Positions 16,551 to 25,963 of a stretch of 64,000 nucleotides of DNA are shown one piece after another. Position 1 is the first letter of the stretch. Each line of letters begins with the position of its first letter. The notes beneath the pieces are model-generated. The model did not search any database. It was not told the DNA's origin and saw only the letters and a program-made list of their open reading frames with translations. The translations under genes were made by a program, and so were the position numbers. Source of the stretch: Exiguobacterium undae DSM 14481 (GTDB lineage Bacteria; Bacillota; Bacilli; Exiguobacteriales; Exiguobacteriaceae); the NCBI RefSeq assembly GCF_000620805.1, contig NZ_KK211187.1, forward strand, positions 114,894-178,893. Direction: 5' to 3'.

Positions 16551-17918
16551 TTGGAACAGCAAGGATTAAAACGGGATTTATCGAATCGTCACGTCCAATT
16601 GATTGCGATTGGTGGAACGATTGGAACAGGGTTGTTTTTAGGATCGGGGAAAGCGATTCAGCTGGCCGGTCCATCGATTGTGTTTGCCTACCTGCTTGTC
16701 GGGATTGCGATTTTCTTCGTCATGCGGGCACTGGGCGAATTGTTATTGTCAAAAGCCGGTTACCAGTCACTGACGGATATCGCGGAAGATTATCTCGGAC
16801 CACGCGCGGCGTTCGTGACCGGTTGGACATATTGGTTCTGTTGGATCATGACGGCGATGGCCGATATCATTGCCGTTGGTGTCTACGTCAAATATTGGTT
16901 TGATATCCCGCAGTGGATTCCGGCCGTCATCGCCCTGTTGATTTTACTCGGCTTTAACCTCTTGACGGTCAAACTGTTCGGAGAACTCGAGTTTTGGTTC
17001 GCCTTGATCAAAGTCATCACGATTTTAGCGTTAATCGGGGTCGGGATCGTCTTGCTCGTCATCGGCTTCAAAACAGATGCCGGACCGGTCACAGTCAAGA
17101 ATCTGTGGCAGCACGGCGGGATGTTCCCGAACGGCATCACCGGGTTCCTGTTGTCGTTCCAGATGGTCGTCTTCGCGTATGTCGGGGTTGAACTCGTGGG
17201 TGTCTCGGCAGCAGAAACAGCCGATCCGAAAAAGAACATTCCGTCAGCGATCAACAAGATTCCGTTACGGATTCTGTTCTTCTACGTCGGTGCCTTACTG
17301 GTCCTTCTGATGATCAATCCATGGACAGGACTGAATGCAACGGAAAGTCCGTTCGTCAAAACGTTTAGTCTGATCGGGATTCCGCTTGCTGCCGGAATCA
17401 TCAACTTCGTGGTCCTGACGTCGGCCGCTTCCGCTTGTAACAGCGGAATGTTCTCGACGAGCCGGATTTTGTACAATCTCGGGAATCAAAAGCAGGCACC
17501 GAAATCTTTTTCGAAGCTGAATAAGAACCACGTGCCGGCAAATGCCTTGTTCATCTCGACATTGGTCGTCTCGGGTGGTGCCTTATTAAGTAAATTGATT
17601 CCAGGACAGGCGTTCAGCATCGTCACGACAATCAGTGCAATTTGTTTCATCTGGGTCTGGGGTGTCATTCTCGTCTGTCACTTGAAATACAAGAAGACGC
17701 AGCCGGAATTGCATGCCGCCTCAACGTTCAAAGCGCCGTGGACACCGTTCGTCAACTACCTCGTACTCGGTCTGTTCACACTGATCCTGGTCGTCATGCT
17801 CGTCGCGGACGAAACACGTCCGGCCTTGCTCCTGACACCGGTCTGGTTCATCGGATTGTTTGTCCTGTACCAGTTGCGGACGAAAAAACATCAAAAAGCA
17901 GAACGACACAGTGCGTGA
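16551..17918 (+). CDS. cycA: Amino acid permease (AAT family), probable glycine/alanine/serine carrier
   Basis: A 455-residue, 12-helix proton-coupled permease of the APC superfamily. The opening LKRDLSNRHVQLIAIGGTIGTGLFLGSG and the later SFQMVVFAYVGVELVGVSAAETADPKKNIPSAI are AAT-family signatures. TTG 16551 is selected because AAAGGAGGA stands nine bases upstream and the longer ORF would begin within the riboswitch terminator. Control by a glycine aptamer points to glycine, and likely D-alanine or D-serine, as substrate, so the cycA name is by analogy. Confidence 0.82.
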   Translation: MEQQGLKRDLSNRHVQLIAIGGTIGTGLFLGSGKAIQLAGPSIVFAYLLVGIAIFFVMRALGELLLSKAGYQSLTDIAEDYLGPRAAFVTGWTYWFCWIMTAMADIIAVGVYVKYWFDIPQWIPAVIALLILLGFNLLTVKLFGELEFWFALIKVITILALIGVGIVLLVIGFKTDAGPVTVKNLWQHGGMFPNGITGFLLSFQMVVFAYVGVELVGVSAAETADPKKNIPSAINKIPLRILFFYVGALLVLLMINPWTGLNATESPFVKTFSLIGIPLAAGIINFVVLTSAASACNSGMFSTSRILYNLGNQKQAPKSFSKLNKNHVPANALFISTLVVSGGALLSKLIPGQAFSIVTTISAICFIWVWGVILVCHLKYKKTQPELHAASTFKAPWTPFVNYLVLGLFTLILVVMLVADETRPALLLTPVWFIGLFVLYQLRTKKHQKAERHSA

Positions 17919-17936
17919 TGCATCAAGGAAAAAAAC

Positions 17937-17983
17937 AAAGACCCGATTCCCTGCCGAACAAAACAGGGAGCCGGGTCTTTCTT
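17937..17983. terminator. Terminator between permease and photolyase genes
   Basis: AAAGACCCG and CGGGTCTTT outer arms with inner TCCCTG/CAGGGA stem; A and T runs on both sides. Confidence 0.8.
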
Positions 17984-17998
17984 GGTGTTGATGAAAAC

Positions 17999-19525
17999 TC
18001 AGCGATGGAATTGTCCGTCCGCCAATTGCTTTTTCAACGCCGTCGCTTTTTTACGGATTGCCTGCTGATCCGCTTGGTCCCGCTTCGCCCACTGCCGGTA
18101 CATCATCGACATCCGTTGGTTGCCGGAGAAACGTTCCTCGTGCCGGGCGATGAAGTCCCAATACAAGGCATTAAACGGACAGGCGTTGTCCCCAAGGGCA
18201 TCTTTCTGATTAAAGGGACAGTTCCCGCAGTAGTCGCTCATCTTGTGGATGTAGTTCGCCGATGCGATGTACGGTTTCGTCGACAGGAGACCACCGTCGG
18301 CATGCAACGCCATCCCGAGTACATTCGGCAGAACAACCCAATCATAGGCATCGATATACATTTCATTAAACCAGTCCGCTGTCTGTTGCGGCGAAATCTC
18401 AAACAAGTTGGCAAAGTTTCCGAGCACCATCAGCCGCTGGATATGATGATTGTGCGCCGTTTCGATGACGGGACGGAGCGACTCGGCGACGCAGGTCATC
18501 GTCGTCTGACCGTCCCAGAAGAAGTCCGGCAAGTCACGGTCGTGTTTGAGGACATTGACCTGTTCATAACCGGGCATCTCACTCAGGTAGACGGCCCGCA
18601 TGTACTCACGCCACCCGAGGATTTGGCGGATGAATCCTTCGACGGCATTGAGCGGCGCCTCCTGCTCTTCGAGCGCTGCGGCAGCGGCCTTGATGACTTC
18701 GTCCGGTGATAGCAAGCCGATATTGATCGATGAGGAGAGCAGGGAGTGCGATAACGTATCCTCTCCCGTCAGCATGGCATCCTGATAGGTTCCGAATGTC
18801 TCAAGCCGTTCCTCGATGAAACGGGCGAGTGCCCGCTGTGCTTCCTGTCGTGTGACCGGCCAGTGGAACGCATCGAGCTGTCCCGGATGATCGGCAAACG
18901 TCGTCTCGACTTTGTGGATGACGTCACGTGTGATCTGATCCGGTCGGAAGTGGATCGGTGCTTTAAAATCAACGCCGTCCTTCGCCGGTTTTCGATTGTC
19001 GGCGTCAAACGACCATTTTCCGCCGAGTGGTTTGTTTCCGTTCATCAACAGGCGGCGGTCTTTGCGAAGTTGCCGGTAAAAGCGGTCCATCTTCCACGGT
19101 TTGTCCCCGAGCAGGGCGACGGCTTCGTCCTGCGTCAATAAAAAGAGTGGAACATCGGAACAGACATCGACGGTGATCGTTTTCGGAAGGTTGTTTTGAA
19201 ACCGCTCCATGGCGCGACGCATCGGGTGATCGGTGATCGCCGTATACAGCAGGTGCGTCGGTTTATATTGTTGCTGGTGCTGCTTCCAAGCGTCGTCAAA
19301 CGAGTCCGCTTCCCGGTAATCGACCGTAAATCCTTTGTCCCGGAGTTCGTCTGCGAAATGACGCATTGCTGAAAAAATCAACACCAGTTTTTGTTTATGG
19401 TACGTTTTCCAGGTCGAGCGTGAGGTTGCTTCGACCATCAAGATGACATCGTGTTTCGGATCCGCTTCCTGCAGAAGCGGTAACGTGTGGTTCAGCTGAT
19501 TGCCGAAAATCCAGCGTGTCGCCAT
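17999..19525 (-). CDS. Deoxyribodipyrimidine photolyase-related protein (Fe-S type)
   Basis: A 508-residue member of the Fe-S bacterial cryptochrome/photolyase group. The N-terminal WIFGNQLN domain is the antenna-binding Rossmann part; the C-terminal helical FAD domain carries GFIRQILGWREYMR and HHIQRLMVLGNFANL. Three cysteines in YCGNCPFNQ...NACPFN plus the one in TCVAESLRPV match the four [4Fe-4S] ligands of PhrB-type (6-4) photolyases. It likely repairs UV photoproducts with light. RBS gggggaac precedes ATG. It is monocistronic between terminators. Confidence 0.9.
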   Translation of the reverse strand: MATRWIFGNQLNHTLPLLQEADPKHDVILMVEATSRSTWKTYHKQKLVLIFSAMRHFADELRDKGFTVDYREADSFDDAWKQHQQQYKPTHLLYTAITDHPMRRAMERFQNNLPKTITVDVCSDVPLFLLTQDEAVALLGDKPWKMDRFYRQLRKDRRLLMNGNKPLGGKWSFDADNRKPAKDGVDFKAPIHFRPDQITRDVIHKVETTFADHPGQLDAFHWPVTRQEAQRALARFIEERLETFGTYQDAMLTGEDTLSHSLLSSSINIGLLSPDEVIKAAAAALEEQEAPLNAVEGFIRQILGWREYMRAVYLSEMPGYEQVNVLKHDRDLPDFFWDGQTTMTCVAESLRPVIETAHNHHIQRLMVLGNFANLFEISPQQTADWFNEMYIDAYDWVVLPNVLGMALHADGGLLSTKPYIASANYIHKMSDYCGNCPFNQKDALGDNACPFNALYWDFIARHEERFSGNQRMSMMYRQWAKRDQADQQAIRKKATALKKQLADGQFHR

Positions 19526-19764
19526 GAATCGTTCCCCCTTTTTCTTCTATTAAGAGTATATAGCCGCTTTCCCTGAAAGTATGTCTCGGGATGTGCGCGT
19601 TCGATTCAGGGGAAATGGATTTATGTTTAGTGGAAAACACCGGATATTTTAATTTATGAATGACCTGTGATAGGGTTATACTGGAAAGGTAAGTTGTCGT
19701 CATACGAGCGGTTTTCAACTGGTATGACAGGTCCATAATATCAAACGGGGATAGGAAGGATATC

Positions 19765-21258
19765 ATGAGCAGTATGCCTAAACAAACAGATGTTATTTTA
19801 ATTGGTGCCGGAGTCATGAGCGCAACGTTAGGGGTCTTATTAAAAGAGCTTGCGCCGGACATGAAAATTAAGGTGTTCGAGAAGTTGGCAAGTGCGGGGG
19901 AAGAAAGTTCAAACGAATGGAACAATGCAGGGACGGGTCACGCTGCACTCTGCGAACTGAATTACACGACGGAAAATGCAGACGGAACGATCGACATCAG
20001 CAAGGCGGTCAAGGTCAACGAACAGTTCCAACTGTCGCGCCAATTTTGGTCGCACCTCGTCAAAGAACAAGTATTGCCGAACCCAAAAGAATTCATCATG
20101 CCGATTCCACATATGAGTATGGTCGAAGGGGCGGAAAACGTCACATTTCTGAAAAAACGATTGGAAGCGCTCTCAGCTAATCCGCTGTTCAAAGGAATGG
20201 AATTTTCGGAAGATCCGGAACAACTCAAACAATGGATTCCATTGATCATGGAAGGCCGGACATCACCGGAACCGATCGCAGCTACGAAAATCGATTCAGG
20301 GACAGACGTCAATTTCGGTGCGTTGACACGGATTCTGTTTGATCACTTAAAACAACTCGATGTCGAGATCAACTATGGTCATGGCGTTGAAGATTTGAAA
20401 CGGGTCGACGGTGGCTGGGAAATCAAAGTCAAAAATGACCAAGACAACCGGATTGAACACCATACGGCGAAGTTCATCTTCATCGGCGGTGGCGGCGGCA
20501 GTCTGCCATTGCTTCAAAAAACAGGCATTCCGGAATCGAAACAGATCGGCGGTTTCCCGGTCAGCGGCTTATTCCTCGTCTGTAAAAATCCAGAAATCGC
20601 GGAACGTCACCATGCGAAAGTCTACGGGAAAGCCAAAGTCGGTGCGCCACCGATGTCTGTCCCGCATTTAGACACACGTTACATCGACGGTCAAAAATCA
20701 CTCCTGTTCGGACCGTTCGCCGGTTTCTCGCCGAAGTTCCTCAAAACCGGATCGAATCTCGATTTGATCACATCCGTCAAACCAAACAATGTGTTGACGA
20801 TGCTGGCGGCAGGAGCAAAAGAGATGGGACTGACAAAGTACTTGATCGAGCAGGTCTTACTGTCGACGGAGCAACGGATGAATGAACTGCGCGAATTCAT
20901 TCCGAATGCCAAAACGGAAGACTGGGATGTCGTCGTCGCCGGACAACGTGTCCAAGTCATCAAAGATACACCACAAGGCAAGGGGACTCTCCAGTTCGGA
21001 ACGGAAGTCGTCAGTGCGGCAGACGGTTCGGTCGCAGCGTTGCTTGGCGCGTCACCGGGTGCCTCAACAGCGGTGCCGGTCATGCTGGAAGTTCTCGGGA
21101 AATGTTTCCCGGATCAAATGCCGGAGTGGGAAGCGAAAATCAAAGAAATGATTCCGTCGTACGGGACGTCACTCGTCGCGAATCCGGAACTCTTTGATCA
21201 AATTCATGCCGAAACCACAAAAACGCTCGAATTGACGGAAGCCCAACCGATTCGTTAA
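19765..21258 (+). CDS. mqo: Malate:quinone oxidoreductase
   Basis: A 497-residue FAD enzyme that oxidises malate to oxaloacetate and reduces membrane quinone. Seen: [22 protein letters not shown] dinucleotide-binding start, [20 protein letters not shown] (an mqo hallmark), [19 protein letters not shown], and [17 protein letters not shown] near the C-terminus. Length fits the family. It gives a quinone-linked TCA step alongside or instead of NAD malate dehydrogenase. The site aggaagg precedes ATG 19765; the ATG two codons later is an alternative. Confidence 0.95.
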   Translation: MSSMPKQTDVILIGAGVMSATLGVLLKELAPDMKIKVFEKLASAGEESSNEWNNAGTGHAALCELNYTTENADGTIDISKAVKVNEQFQLSRQFWSHLVKEQVLPNPKEFIMPIPHMSMVEGAENVTFLKKRLEALSANPLFKGMEFSEDPEQLKQWIPLIMEGRTSPEPIAATKIDSGTDVNFGALTRILFDHLKQLDVEINYGHGVEDLKRVDGGWEIKVKNDQDNRIEHHTAKFIFIGGGGGSLPLLQKTGIPESKQIGGFPVSGLFLVCKNPEIAERHHAKVYGKAKVGAPPMSVPHLDTRYIDGQKSLLFGPFAGFSPKFLKTGSNLDLITSVKPNNVLTMLAAGAKEMGLTKYLIEQVLLSTEQRMNELREFIPNAKTEDWDVVVAGQRVQVIKDTPQGKGTLQFGTEVVSAADGSVAALLGASPGASTAVPVMLEVLGKCFPDQMPEWEAKIKEMIPSYGTSLVANPELFDQIHAETTKTLELTEAQPIR

Positions 21259-21280
21259 CAGTATTCATCCGACACAAAAA

Positions 21281-21312
21281 AGCCCCGTCCTCTTGAAGAG
21301 GACGGGGTTGTT
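21281..21312. terminator. Terminator between mqo and ECF S-component gene
   Basis: 12-bp stem CCCCGTCCTCTT with AAGAGGACGGGG, no more than a 0-4 nt loop, preceded by an A run (minus-strand T run) and followed by TTGTTTGTG. Confidence 0.85.
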
Positions 21313-21321
21313 TGTGTAAAA

Positions 21322-21864
21322 TCATCCGCGTTGACGGAAGAAACGTGTTTTCTTCAAGGCAATCCCGACTGGAATTGCGACGAGAATGCCGACGACGTTT
21401 TGCGTAATGTTTCCTGGAATTGATAATGCCGGAGCTACCCAGTTGCTGTATAGAATACCTTCACAGATGTAATATACACCGAGCATGACAGGAACAGATG
21501 CAATCATTGCGAGCGCGTTGATGCTGACTTTTGTTCCCTTACGACCATACGTCCAGGCAATCCAACCGACGATGAACCCTTGTAATCCCCGTCCAACAAA
21601 AGAGAACGGCGCCCAAAGTGTCCAACCTGAAACGATATCGAACAAACCCATTCCGACAGCACCGGCAATCATTGCCGTCCGGGGTCCGAATAAAATCGCG
21701 ATCAGGAACAACATGGCTGTTCCCATATGGACCAGTCCACCGTTCGCTGCGATGGGTAATTTGATATTGATGAAAAGTGTAGCGACAAAAACAAGTGCAA
21801 TCGACATTGAAGTGATGACGAGTTGCCGGGTACGAGTGCTTGAATACGGTGCTGCTTTTTGCAT
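21322..21864 (-). CDS. ECF transporter S component (substrate unknown)
   Basis: A 180-residue integral membrane protein with about six helices. The KLPIAANGGLVHMGTAMLFLIAILFGPRTAMIAGAVGMGLFDIVSGW region fits the PF07155-type ECF substrate-binding (S) components, whose relatives import vitamins or their precursors. No energising EcfA/T genes are nearby, so it would share a common module (group II). The start has aagaagg upstream. An operator-like palindrome immediately after its promoter suggests repression. Confidence 0.82.
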   Translation of the reverse strand: MQKAAPYSSTRTRQLVITSMSIALVFVATLFINIKLPIAANGGLVHMGTAMLFLIAILFGPRTAMIAGAVGMGLFDIVSGWTLWAPFSFVGRGLQGFIVGWIAWTYGRKGTKVSINALAMIASVPVMLGVYYICEGILYSNWVAPALSIPGNITQNVVGILVAIPVGIALKKTRFFRQRG

Positions 21865-21882
21865 GTGCCTGACCTTCTTTAT

Positions 21883-21938
21883 GATAGATTTTGAATACTC
21901 TCAATCTATCAGATAACTGGTCTAGCTAAAAGTGTCAA
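21883..21938 (-). promoter_or_regulatory. Promoter with overlapping palindrome for the ECF S gene
   Basis: On the minus strand TTGACA (21933-21938) and TATCTG (21910-21915) are 17 bp apart. Right behind the -10 lies GATAGATT...AATCTATC (21883-21910), 8-bp perfect arms with a 12-nt centre, a likely repressor site or 5' hairpin. Confidence 0.55.
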
Positions 21939-21999
21939 TTTCGAACAATTTATAGAGGTCAGTTTGAATCTAAATCTTTCATAATGAAAGCGTTGGCCT

Positions 22000-22143
22000 A
22001 AAAGATGATTTTCCGTGACTTCTACGGGGAAAAGCGCGTTTACGCGCTGTCAGAGGCAGGCGAGACCCGGCTTGAAGACCTGCTGGTCGCAAAAGCCGCG
22101 GCTTGCGCTTCGTCCGAGAAAAGCACGGGAAAAATCCTCTTTA
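22000..22143. repeat. Small inverted-repeat element (MITE/intergenic repeat-like)
   Basis: About 140 bp bounded by imperfect terminal inverted repeats (AAAAGATGATTTTCCGTG at the left; CACGGGAAAAATCCTCTTT at the right). It is GC-rich inside, with a GCGCGT/ACGCGC hairpin (22034-22047) and a GGCGAGACCCGG core. This layout resembles Bacillales intergenic repeat families that carry GAGACCC and CGTGGGAAAA-type ends. It holds no convincing gene. Only one copy lies in this window. Confidence 0.55.
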
Positions 22144-22180
22144 GTTGACGGAGATTCTGTTTATGTTAGATTTTGTAATC

Positions 22181-22212
22181 AAAAAAACGCCTTGCCGAAG
22201 CAAAGCGTTTCG
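22181..22212 (-). terminator. Terminator of ahpCF operon
   Basis: Minus strand: 11-bp stem AAACGCTTTGC with GCAAGGCGTTT around a TTCG tetraloop, then a long T run. Confidence 0.88.
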
Positions 22213-22216
22213 ATAA

Positions 22217-23746
22217 TCAGTTCCGAATCATGTAATCGAAGGCACCGAGTGCAGCGGTAGCACCTGATCCCATCGAGATGATGATCTGCTTGTAAGCACT
22301 GTCCGTACAGTCACCGGCTGCGAAAACACCCGGGATGTTCGTTGCGCCATGACGATCGACAAGGATTTCACCGAACTTGTTGCGTTCGATCGTTTCGCCG
22401 AGCCAGTCTGTGTTTGGCACAAGACCGATTTGGACGAAAACTCCTTCAAGCTCGACATGATGCTCAGCACCTGTTTCGCGTTCGACATACGTGATGCCGT
22501 TCACTTTATCCGTACCTGTGATTTCCTTCGTCTGAGCGTTGGCAACGACCGTAACGTTCGGAAGACTTGCCAGACGGTCTTGTAAGACCGCGTCTGCTTT
22601 CAGTTCCGGTGCAAATTCAAGCACCGTCACGTGTTTGACGAGACCGGCAAGATCGATGGCCGCTTCGACACCGGAATTCCCGCCGCCGATGACAGCGACA
22701 CGTTTTCCTTCGAAGAGTGGACCGTCACAGTGGGGACAGTAAGCGACCCCTTTATTCTTGAACTCGAGTTCGCCCGGCACACCGATGTTGCGCCAGCGGG
22801 CTCCTGTTGAAAGGATCAAACTCTTCGTTTTCAAGACCGCACCGTTCTCAAGCTCCAGTTCAACAAGGTCTTTTTTCTCAAGACGCGTTGCCCGTTGGAG
22901 GTTCATGACATCGATGCCGTACTCTTTGACGTGTTCTTCAAGACTCGCCACGAGTTTCGGACCTTCCGTATACTTCATGCTGATGAAGTTCTCGATGCTC
23001 ATCGTATCCATGACTTGACCGCCAAACCGTTCAGCGACGATTCCGGTCCGGATGCCTTTACGTGCGGCATAAATCGCAGCACTGGCACCGGCAGGACCTC
23101 CACCGACGACAAGAACGTCGTACGGGTCTTTATCGGCAAAGTCTGATGCGTCGACGCCTGTACCGAGTTTCGCAAGAATTTCTTCGAGCGACATCCGACC
23201 GTTTCCGAACGCTTCGCCGTTGACGAAGACCGTTGGGACAGCCATGATTTCTTTCGCTTCAACTTCTTCTTTGAACGCACCGCCGTCAATCATCGTGTGG
23301 CTGATGTTTGGGTTCAGGACACTCATGACGTTTAAGGCTTGGACGACATCCGGACAGTTGTGGCAACTGAGACTGATGTAAGACTCAAAATGATACGTTT
23401 CTTTGATCCCTTTGATCTGATCGATCAGTGAAGCATCGACTTTTGGTGCACGACCGCTGACTTGGAGTAACGCCAAGACGAGGGACGTGAACTCGTGACC
23501 GAGTGGAATCCCGGCAAACGTGATCCCGCTCTCTTCACCGACACGATTGACGCTGAAGCTTGGTGTCCGGGCTAGTGACGCCTGTTCGATGCTGATTCGT
23601 GGTGACATGCTCGCGATTTCTTCGACGAGCTCGCTCATCTCAAGAGAAACAGAGTCTGTCCCGGCGCTGACCGCGAGGACAAGATCTCCTTCCAATAACT
23701 CCAAGTATTGAGCGAGTTGTGCTTTAATATCTGCTGCTAAAGCCAT
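22217..23746 (-). CDS. ahpF: Alkyl hydroperoxide reductase subunit F
   Basis: A 509-residue NADH-dependent flavoprotein that reduces AhpC. Domains: two thioredoxin-like repeats at the N-terminus with the CHNC centre (Cys128, Cys131), then a thioredoxin-reductase-like part with GGGPAG FAD motif at 215-220, the redox pair Cys337/Cys340 in YCPHCDG, and an NADH motif GGGNSG near 355. ATG 23746 is used because ggagcgg lies upstream; the longer ORF overlaps ahpC. It lies 14 bp behind ahpC in one operon. Confidence 0.96.
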   Translation of the reverse strand: MALAADIKAQLAQYLELLEGDLVLAVSAGTDSVSLEMSELVEEIASMSPRISIEQASLARTPSFSVNRVGEESGITFAGIPLGHEFTSLVLALLQVSGRAPKVDASLIDQIKGIKETYHFESYISLSCHNCPDVVQALNVMSVLNPNISHTMIDGGAFKEEVEAKEIMAVPTVFVNGEAFGNGRMSLEEILAKLGTGVDASDFADKDPYDVLVVGGGPAGASAAIYAARKGIRTGIVAERFGGQVMDTMSIENFISMKYTEGPKLVASLEEHVKEYGIDVMNLQRATRLEKKDLVELELENGAVLKTKSLILSTGARWRNIGVPGELEFKNKGVAYCPHCDGPLFEGKRVAVIGGGNSGVEAAIDLAGLVKHVTVLEFAPELKADAVLQDRLASLPNVTVVANAQTKEITGTDKVNGITYVERETGAEHHVELEGVFVQIGLVPNTDWLGETIERNKFGEILVDRHGATNIPGVFAAGDCTDSAYKQIIISMGSGATAALGAFDYMIRN

Positions 23747-23760
23747 CTCAAATCCGCTCC

Positions 23761-24324
23761 TTAAATTTTTCCGACGAGGTCGAGGCTCGGTGTGAGTGTT
23801 GCAGAACCTTCTTCCCATTTCGCTGGGCAAACTTCGCCTGGGTTGTTGCGTACGTATTGTGCTGCTTTGATTTTGTTAACGAGTGTGCTTGCGTCGCGAC
23901 CGATTCCGCCTGCGTTGATCTCAACCGTTTGGATGACACCGTCTGGATCGATGATGAACGTTCCGCGGTCTGCAAGTCCGTCTTGTTCGTTCAAGACTTC
24001 GAAGTTGCGTGAGATGACGTGTGACGGGTCACCAATCATGACGTACTCGATTTTACCGATTGTTTCTGAAGTTTCGTGCCAAGCTTTATGTGTAAAGTGC
24101 GTATCTGTTGAAACCGAGTAAACTTCAACGTCAAGCGCTTTGAGTGCTGCGTATTGGTTTTGAAGATCTTCGAGCTCAGTCGGGCAAACGAATGTAAAGT
24201 CTGCTGGGTAGAAACAAACGACACTCCATTTTCCACGAAGGTTAGCATCTGTAAGATCGACGAACTCTCCGTTATGGAATGCTGATGCACTGAATGGTTT
24301 TACTTCACTTCCGATTAAAGACAT
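23761..24324 (-). CDS. ahpC: Alkyl hydroperoxide reductase subunit C (peroxiredoxin)
   Basis: A 187-residue typical 2-Cys peroxiredoxin, reducing H2O2, organic peroxides and peroxynitrite. Peroxidatic Cys47 in [13 protein letters not shown] and resolving Cys166 in GEVCPAKW are present. The start follows caggagg. A PerR-type box upstream and the adjacent ahpF give the standard peroxide-inducible operon. Confidence 0.97.
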   Translation of the reverse strand: MSLIGSEVKPFSASAFHNGEFVDLTDANLRGKWSVVCFYPADFTFVCPTELEDLQNQYAALKALDVEVYSVSTDTHFTHKAWHETSETIGKIEYVMIGDPSHVISRNFEVLNEQDGLADRGTFIIDPDGVIQTVEINAGGIGRDASTLVNKIKAAQYVRNNPGEVCPAKWEEGSATLTPSLDLVGKI

Positions 24325-24395
24325 GATAAAAATCCTCCTGTTGGGTTCTATTTAAGAATCTGTTCTAGTGCTAAGAAAAAACTGTATCTATCACA

Positions 24396-24410
24396 CTAGA
24401 ATAATTCTAA
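24396..24410. promoter_or_regulatory. PerR box upstream of ahpC
   Basis: Reading the minus strand, TTAGAATTATTCTAG agrees with the Per box TTATAATNATTATAA at 12 of 15 positions and is a perfect dyad in its core. Confidence 0.7.
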
Positions 24411-24544
24411 TCTAATACTAATTTCATATAACCGCTTTGTTTTGTCAAGAGATAACCTGCAATTTCCTATCCTGATAAACAAAGTGTGAACAAAAAAAGA
24501 ACTCCCATTTCCTTAAATGAAACAGGAAACAGGAGCTGTATAAG

Positions 24545-25945
24545 TTATTGCCACTCGGTGTGGAACGTGCCTTCGCGATCGGTCCGGGCATACGTATGTG
24601 CCCCGAAGTAATCGCGTTGTGCTTGCAGGATATTGGCATTGGAATCAGCCGTCCGGTAGCTGTCGTAGTACGTCAGCGAGGTGCTGAGACATGGAGCAGC
24701 GAGTCCTGCCAGAGAACCTTCTGCGACGACTTGGCGCAGTGACGTTTGATAGTCCTGAACCTTCTCGGCGAAGTACGGTGCGAGCATTAAGTTCGCAAGC
24801 GATTCGTCCTTCGCGAAAGCCTCACTGATGACGTTCAGGAACTCGGCCCGGATGATGCAGCCGCCGCGGAAAATCAACGCGATTTCTTCGAGGCGTAAGT
24901 TCCAGTCATACAATTCGGAAGACGTCCGGTACTGGGTGAAACCTTGCGCGTACGCCGCAATTTTTCCCATGTAGAGGGCTTGGCGGATCCGCTCGATCCA
25001 GACGTCTTTGTCGAGTGCCTCGCGGGCTTCCGGTCCAGTGAGGACGGTAGCTGCTGCGACACGTTCTTCTTTGACAGCCGAGAGATAACGGGCAAAGAGC
25101 GCTTCCGTAATGATCGAAGAAGCAATTCCGTTATCAATCGATTGCATGCTCGTCCATTTGCCGGTGCCTTTTTGACCGGCTTGGTCCAAGATGACATCGA
25201 TCAATGGAAGACCGGTTTCGTCATCTTTTTTCCGAAGAATATCGGCTGTGATTTCAATCAGGTAACTTTTCAGTTCGCCTTCATTCCAAGACGAGAAGAC
25301 ATCAGCGATTTCTTCGACATCGAGTCCAAGACGGAACCGGAGGAAACTGTAAGCTTCCGCAATCAATTGCATGTCGGCATATTCGATGCCGTTGTGGACC
25401 ATTTTGACAAAATGACCGGCTCCTTTTGGTCCGATGTAGACGCAACACGGCTCACCGTTCACTTTGGCGGCAATCTTCGTCAAAATTGGTGCAACCTGTG
25501 CGTAGGCTTCTTTTGTTCCGCCCGGCATGATGGCAGGACCGGTCCGGGCCCCGACTTCACCGCCGGAGACACCGACGCCGATGTATTCGATGCCGTGTTG
25601 CTGCAATTGATCAAACCGGCGTTCGGTATCGAGGAAGTGGGAATTCCCACCGTCCATGATGATGTCGCCCGTCTCGAGATGCGGGACGAGTGATTCGATG
25701 ACTGAATCGATCGCACTGCCTGCCGTGACCATCACGAAAATCTTCCGTGGACGTTCAAGGGATTGGACAAAATCCGCGACATCATAATACGGATGGATCG
25801 ATAACCCTTCGTTATGAGCCATCAGCTCATCCGTTAAATCACGTGTGTAGTTGTAAACAGCGACGTTTTCTTGATGACTTGCCATGTTCAGGGCGATGTT
25901 GCGCCCCATGACGCCAAGCCCGATGACTCCGATTGAATGTAGCAT
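24545..25945 (-). CDS. gntZ: 6-phosphogluconate dehydrogenase (decarboxylating), GntZ type
   Basis: A 466-residue enzyme converting 6-phosphogluconate to ribulose 5-phosphate plus CO2. GLGVMGRNIALNMA is the dinucleotide motif. The following NYTRD stretch differs from the NRT/NRS seen in NADP-specific enzymes, suggesting NAD use as reported for Bacillus GntZ (inference). DGGNSH, GGEVGARTGPAIMPGG and KMVHNGIEYADMQ form the substrate site. It is the last gene of gntRKPZ and completes gluconate breakdown to the pentose phosphate pathway. Confidence 0.94.
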   Translation of the reverse strand: MLHSIGVIGLGVMGRNIALNMASHQENVAVYNYTRDLTDELMAHNEGLSIHPYYDVADFVQSLERPRKIFVMVTAGSAIDSVIESLVPHLETGDIIMDGGNSHFLDTERRFDQLQQHGIEYIGVGVSGGEVGARTGPAIMPGGTKEAYAQVAPILTKIAAKVNGEPCCVYIGPKGAGHFVKMVHNGIEYADMQLIAEAYSFLRFRLGLDVEEIADVFSSWNEGELKSYLIEITADILRKKDDETGLPLIDVILDQAGQKGTGKWTSMQSIDNGIASSIITEALFARYLSAVKEERVAAATVLTGPEAREALDKDVWIERIRQALYMGKIAAYAQGFTQYRTSSELYDWNLRLEEIALIFRGGCIIRAEFLNVISEAFAKDESLANLMLAPYFAEKVQDYQTSLRQVVAEGSLAGLAAPCLSTSLTYYDSYRTADSNANILQAQRDYFGAHTYARTDREGTFHTEWQ

Positions 25946-25963
25946 ATAGACCGACTCCTTTTT

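Noticed and set aside
17642-18709. A 355-codon plus-strand ORF
   Set aside because: It lies antisense to the photolyase gene, has no domain-like pattern and is rich in Arg and His, as expected for a shadow frame.
22015-22260. An 81-codon ORF within the inverted-repeat element
   Set aside because: It runs through the element, the ahpCF terminator and into antisense ahpF. Composition is Arg/Lys-rich and unlike real neighbours.
24944-25693. A 249-codon plus-strand ORF
   Set aside because: It is the reverse frame of gntZ and shows no protein family features or ribosome site.
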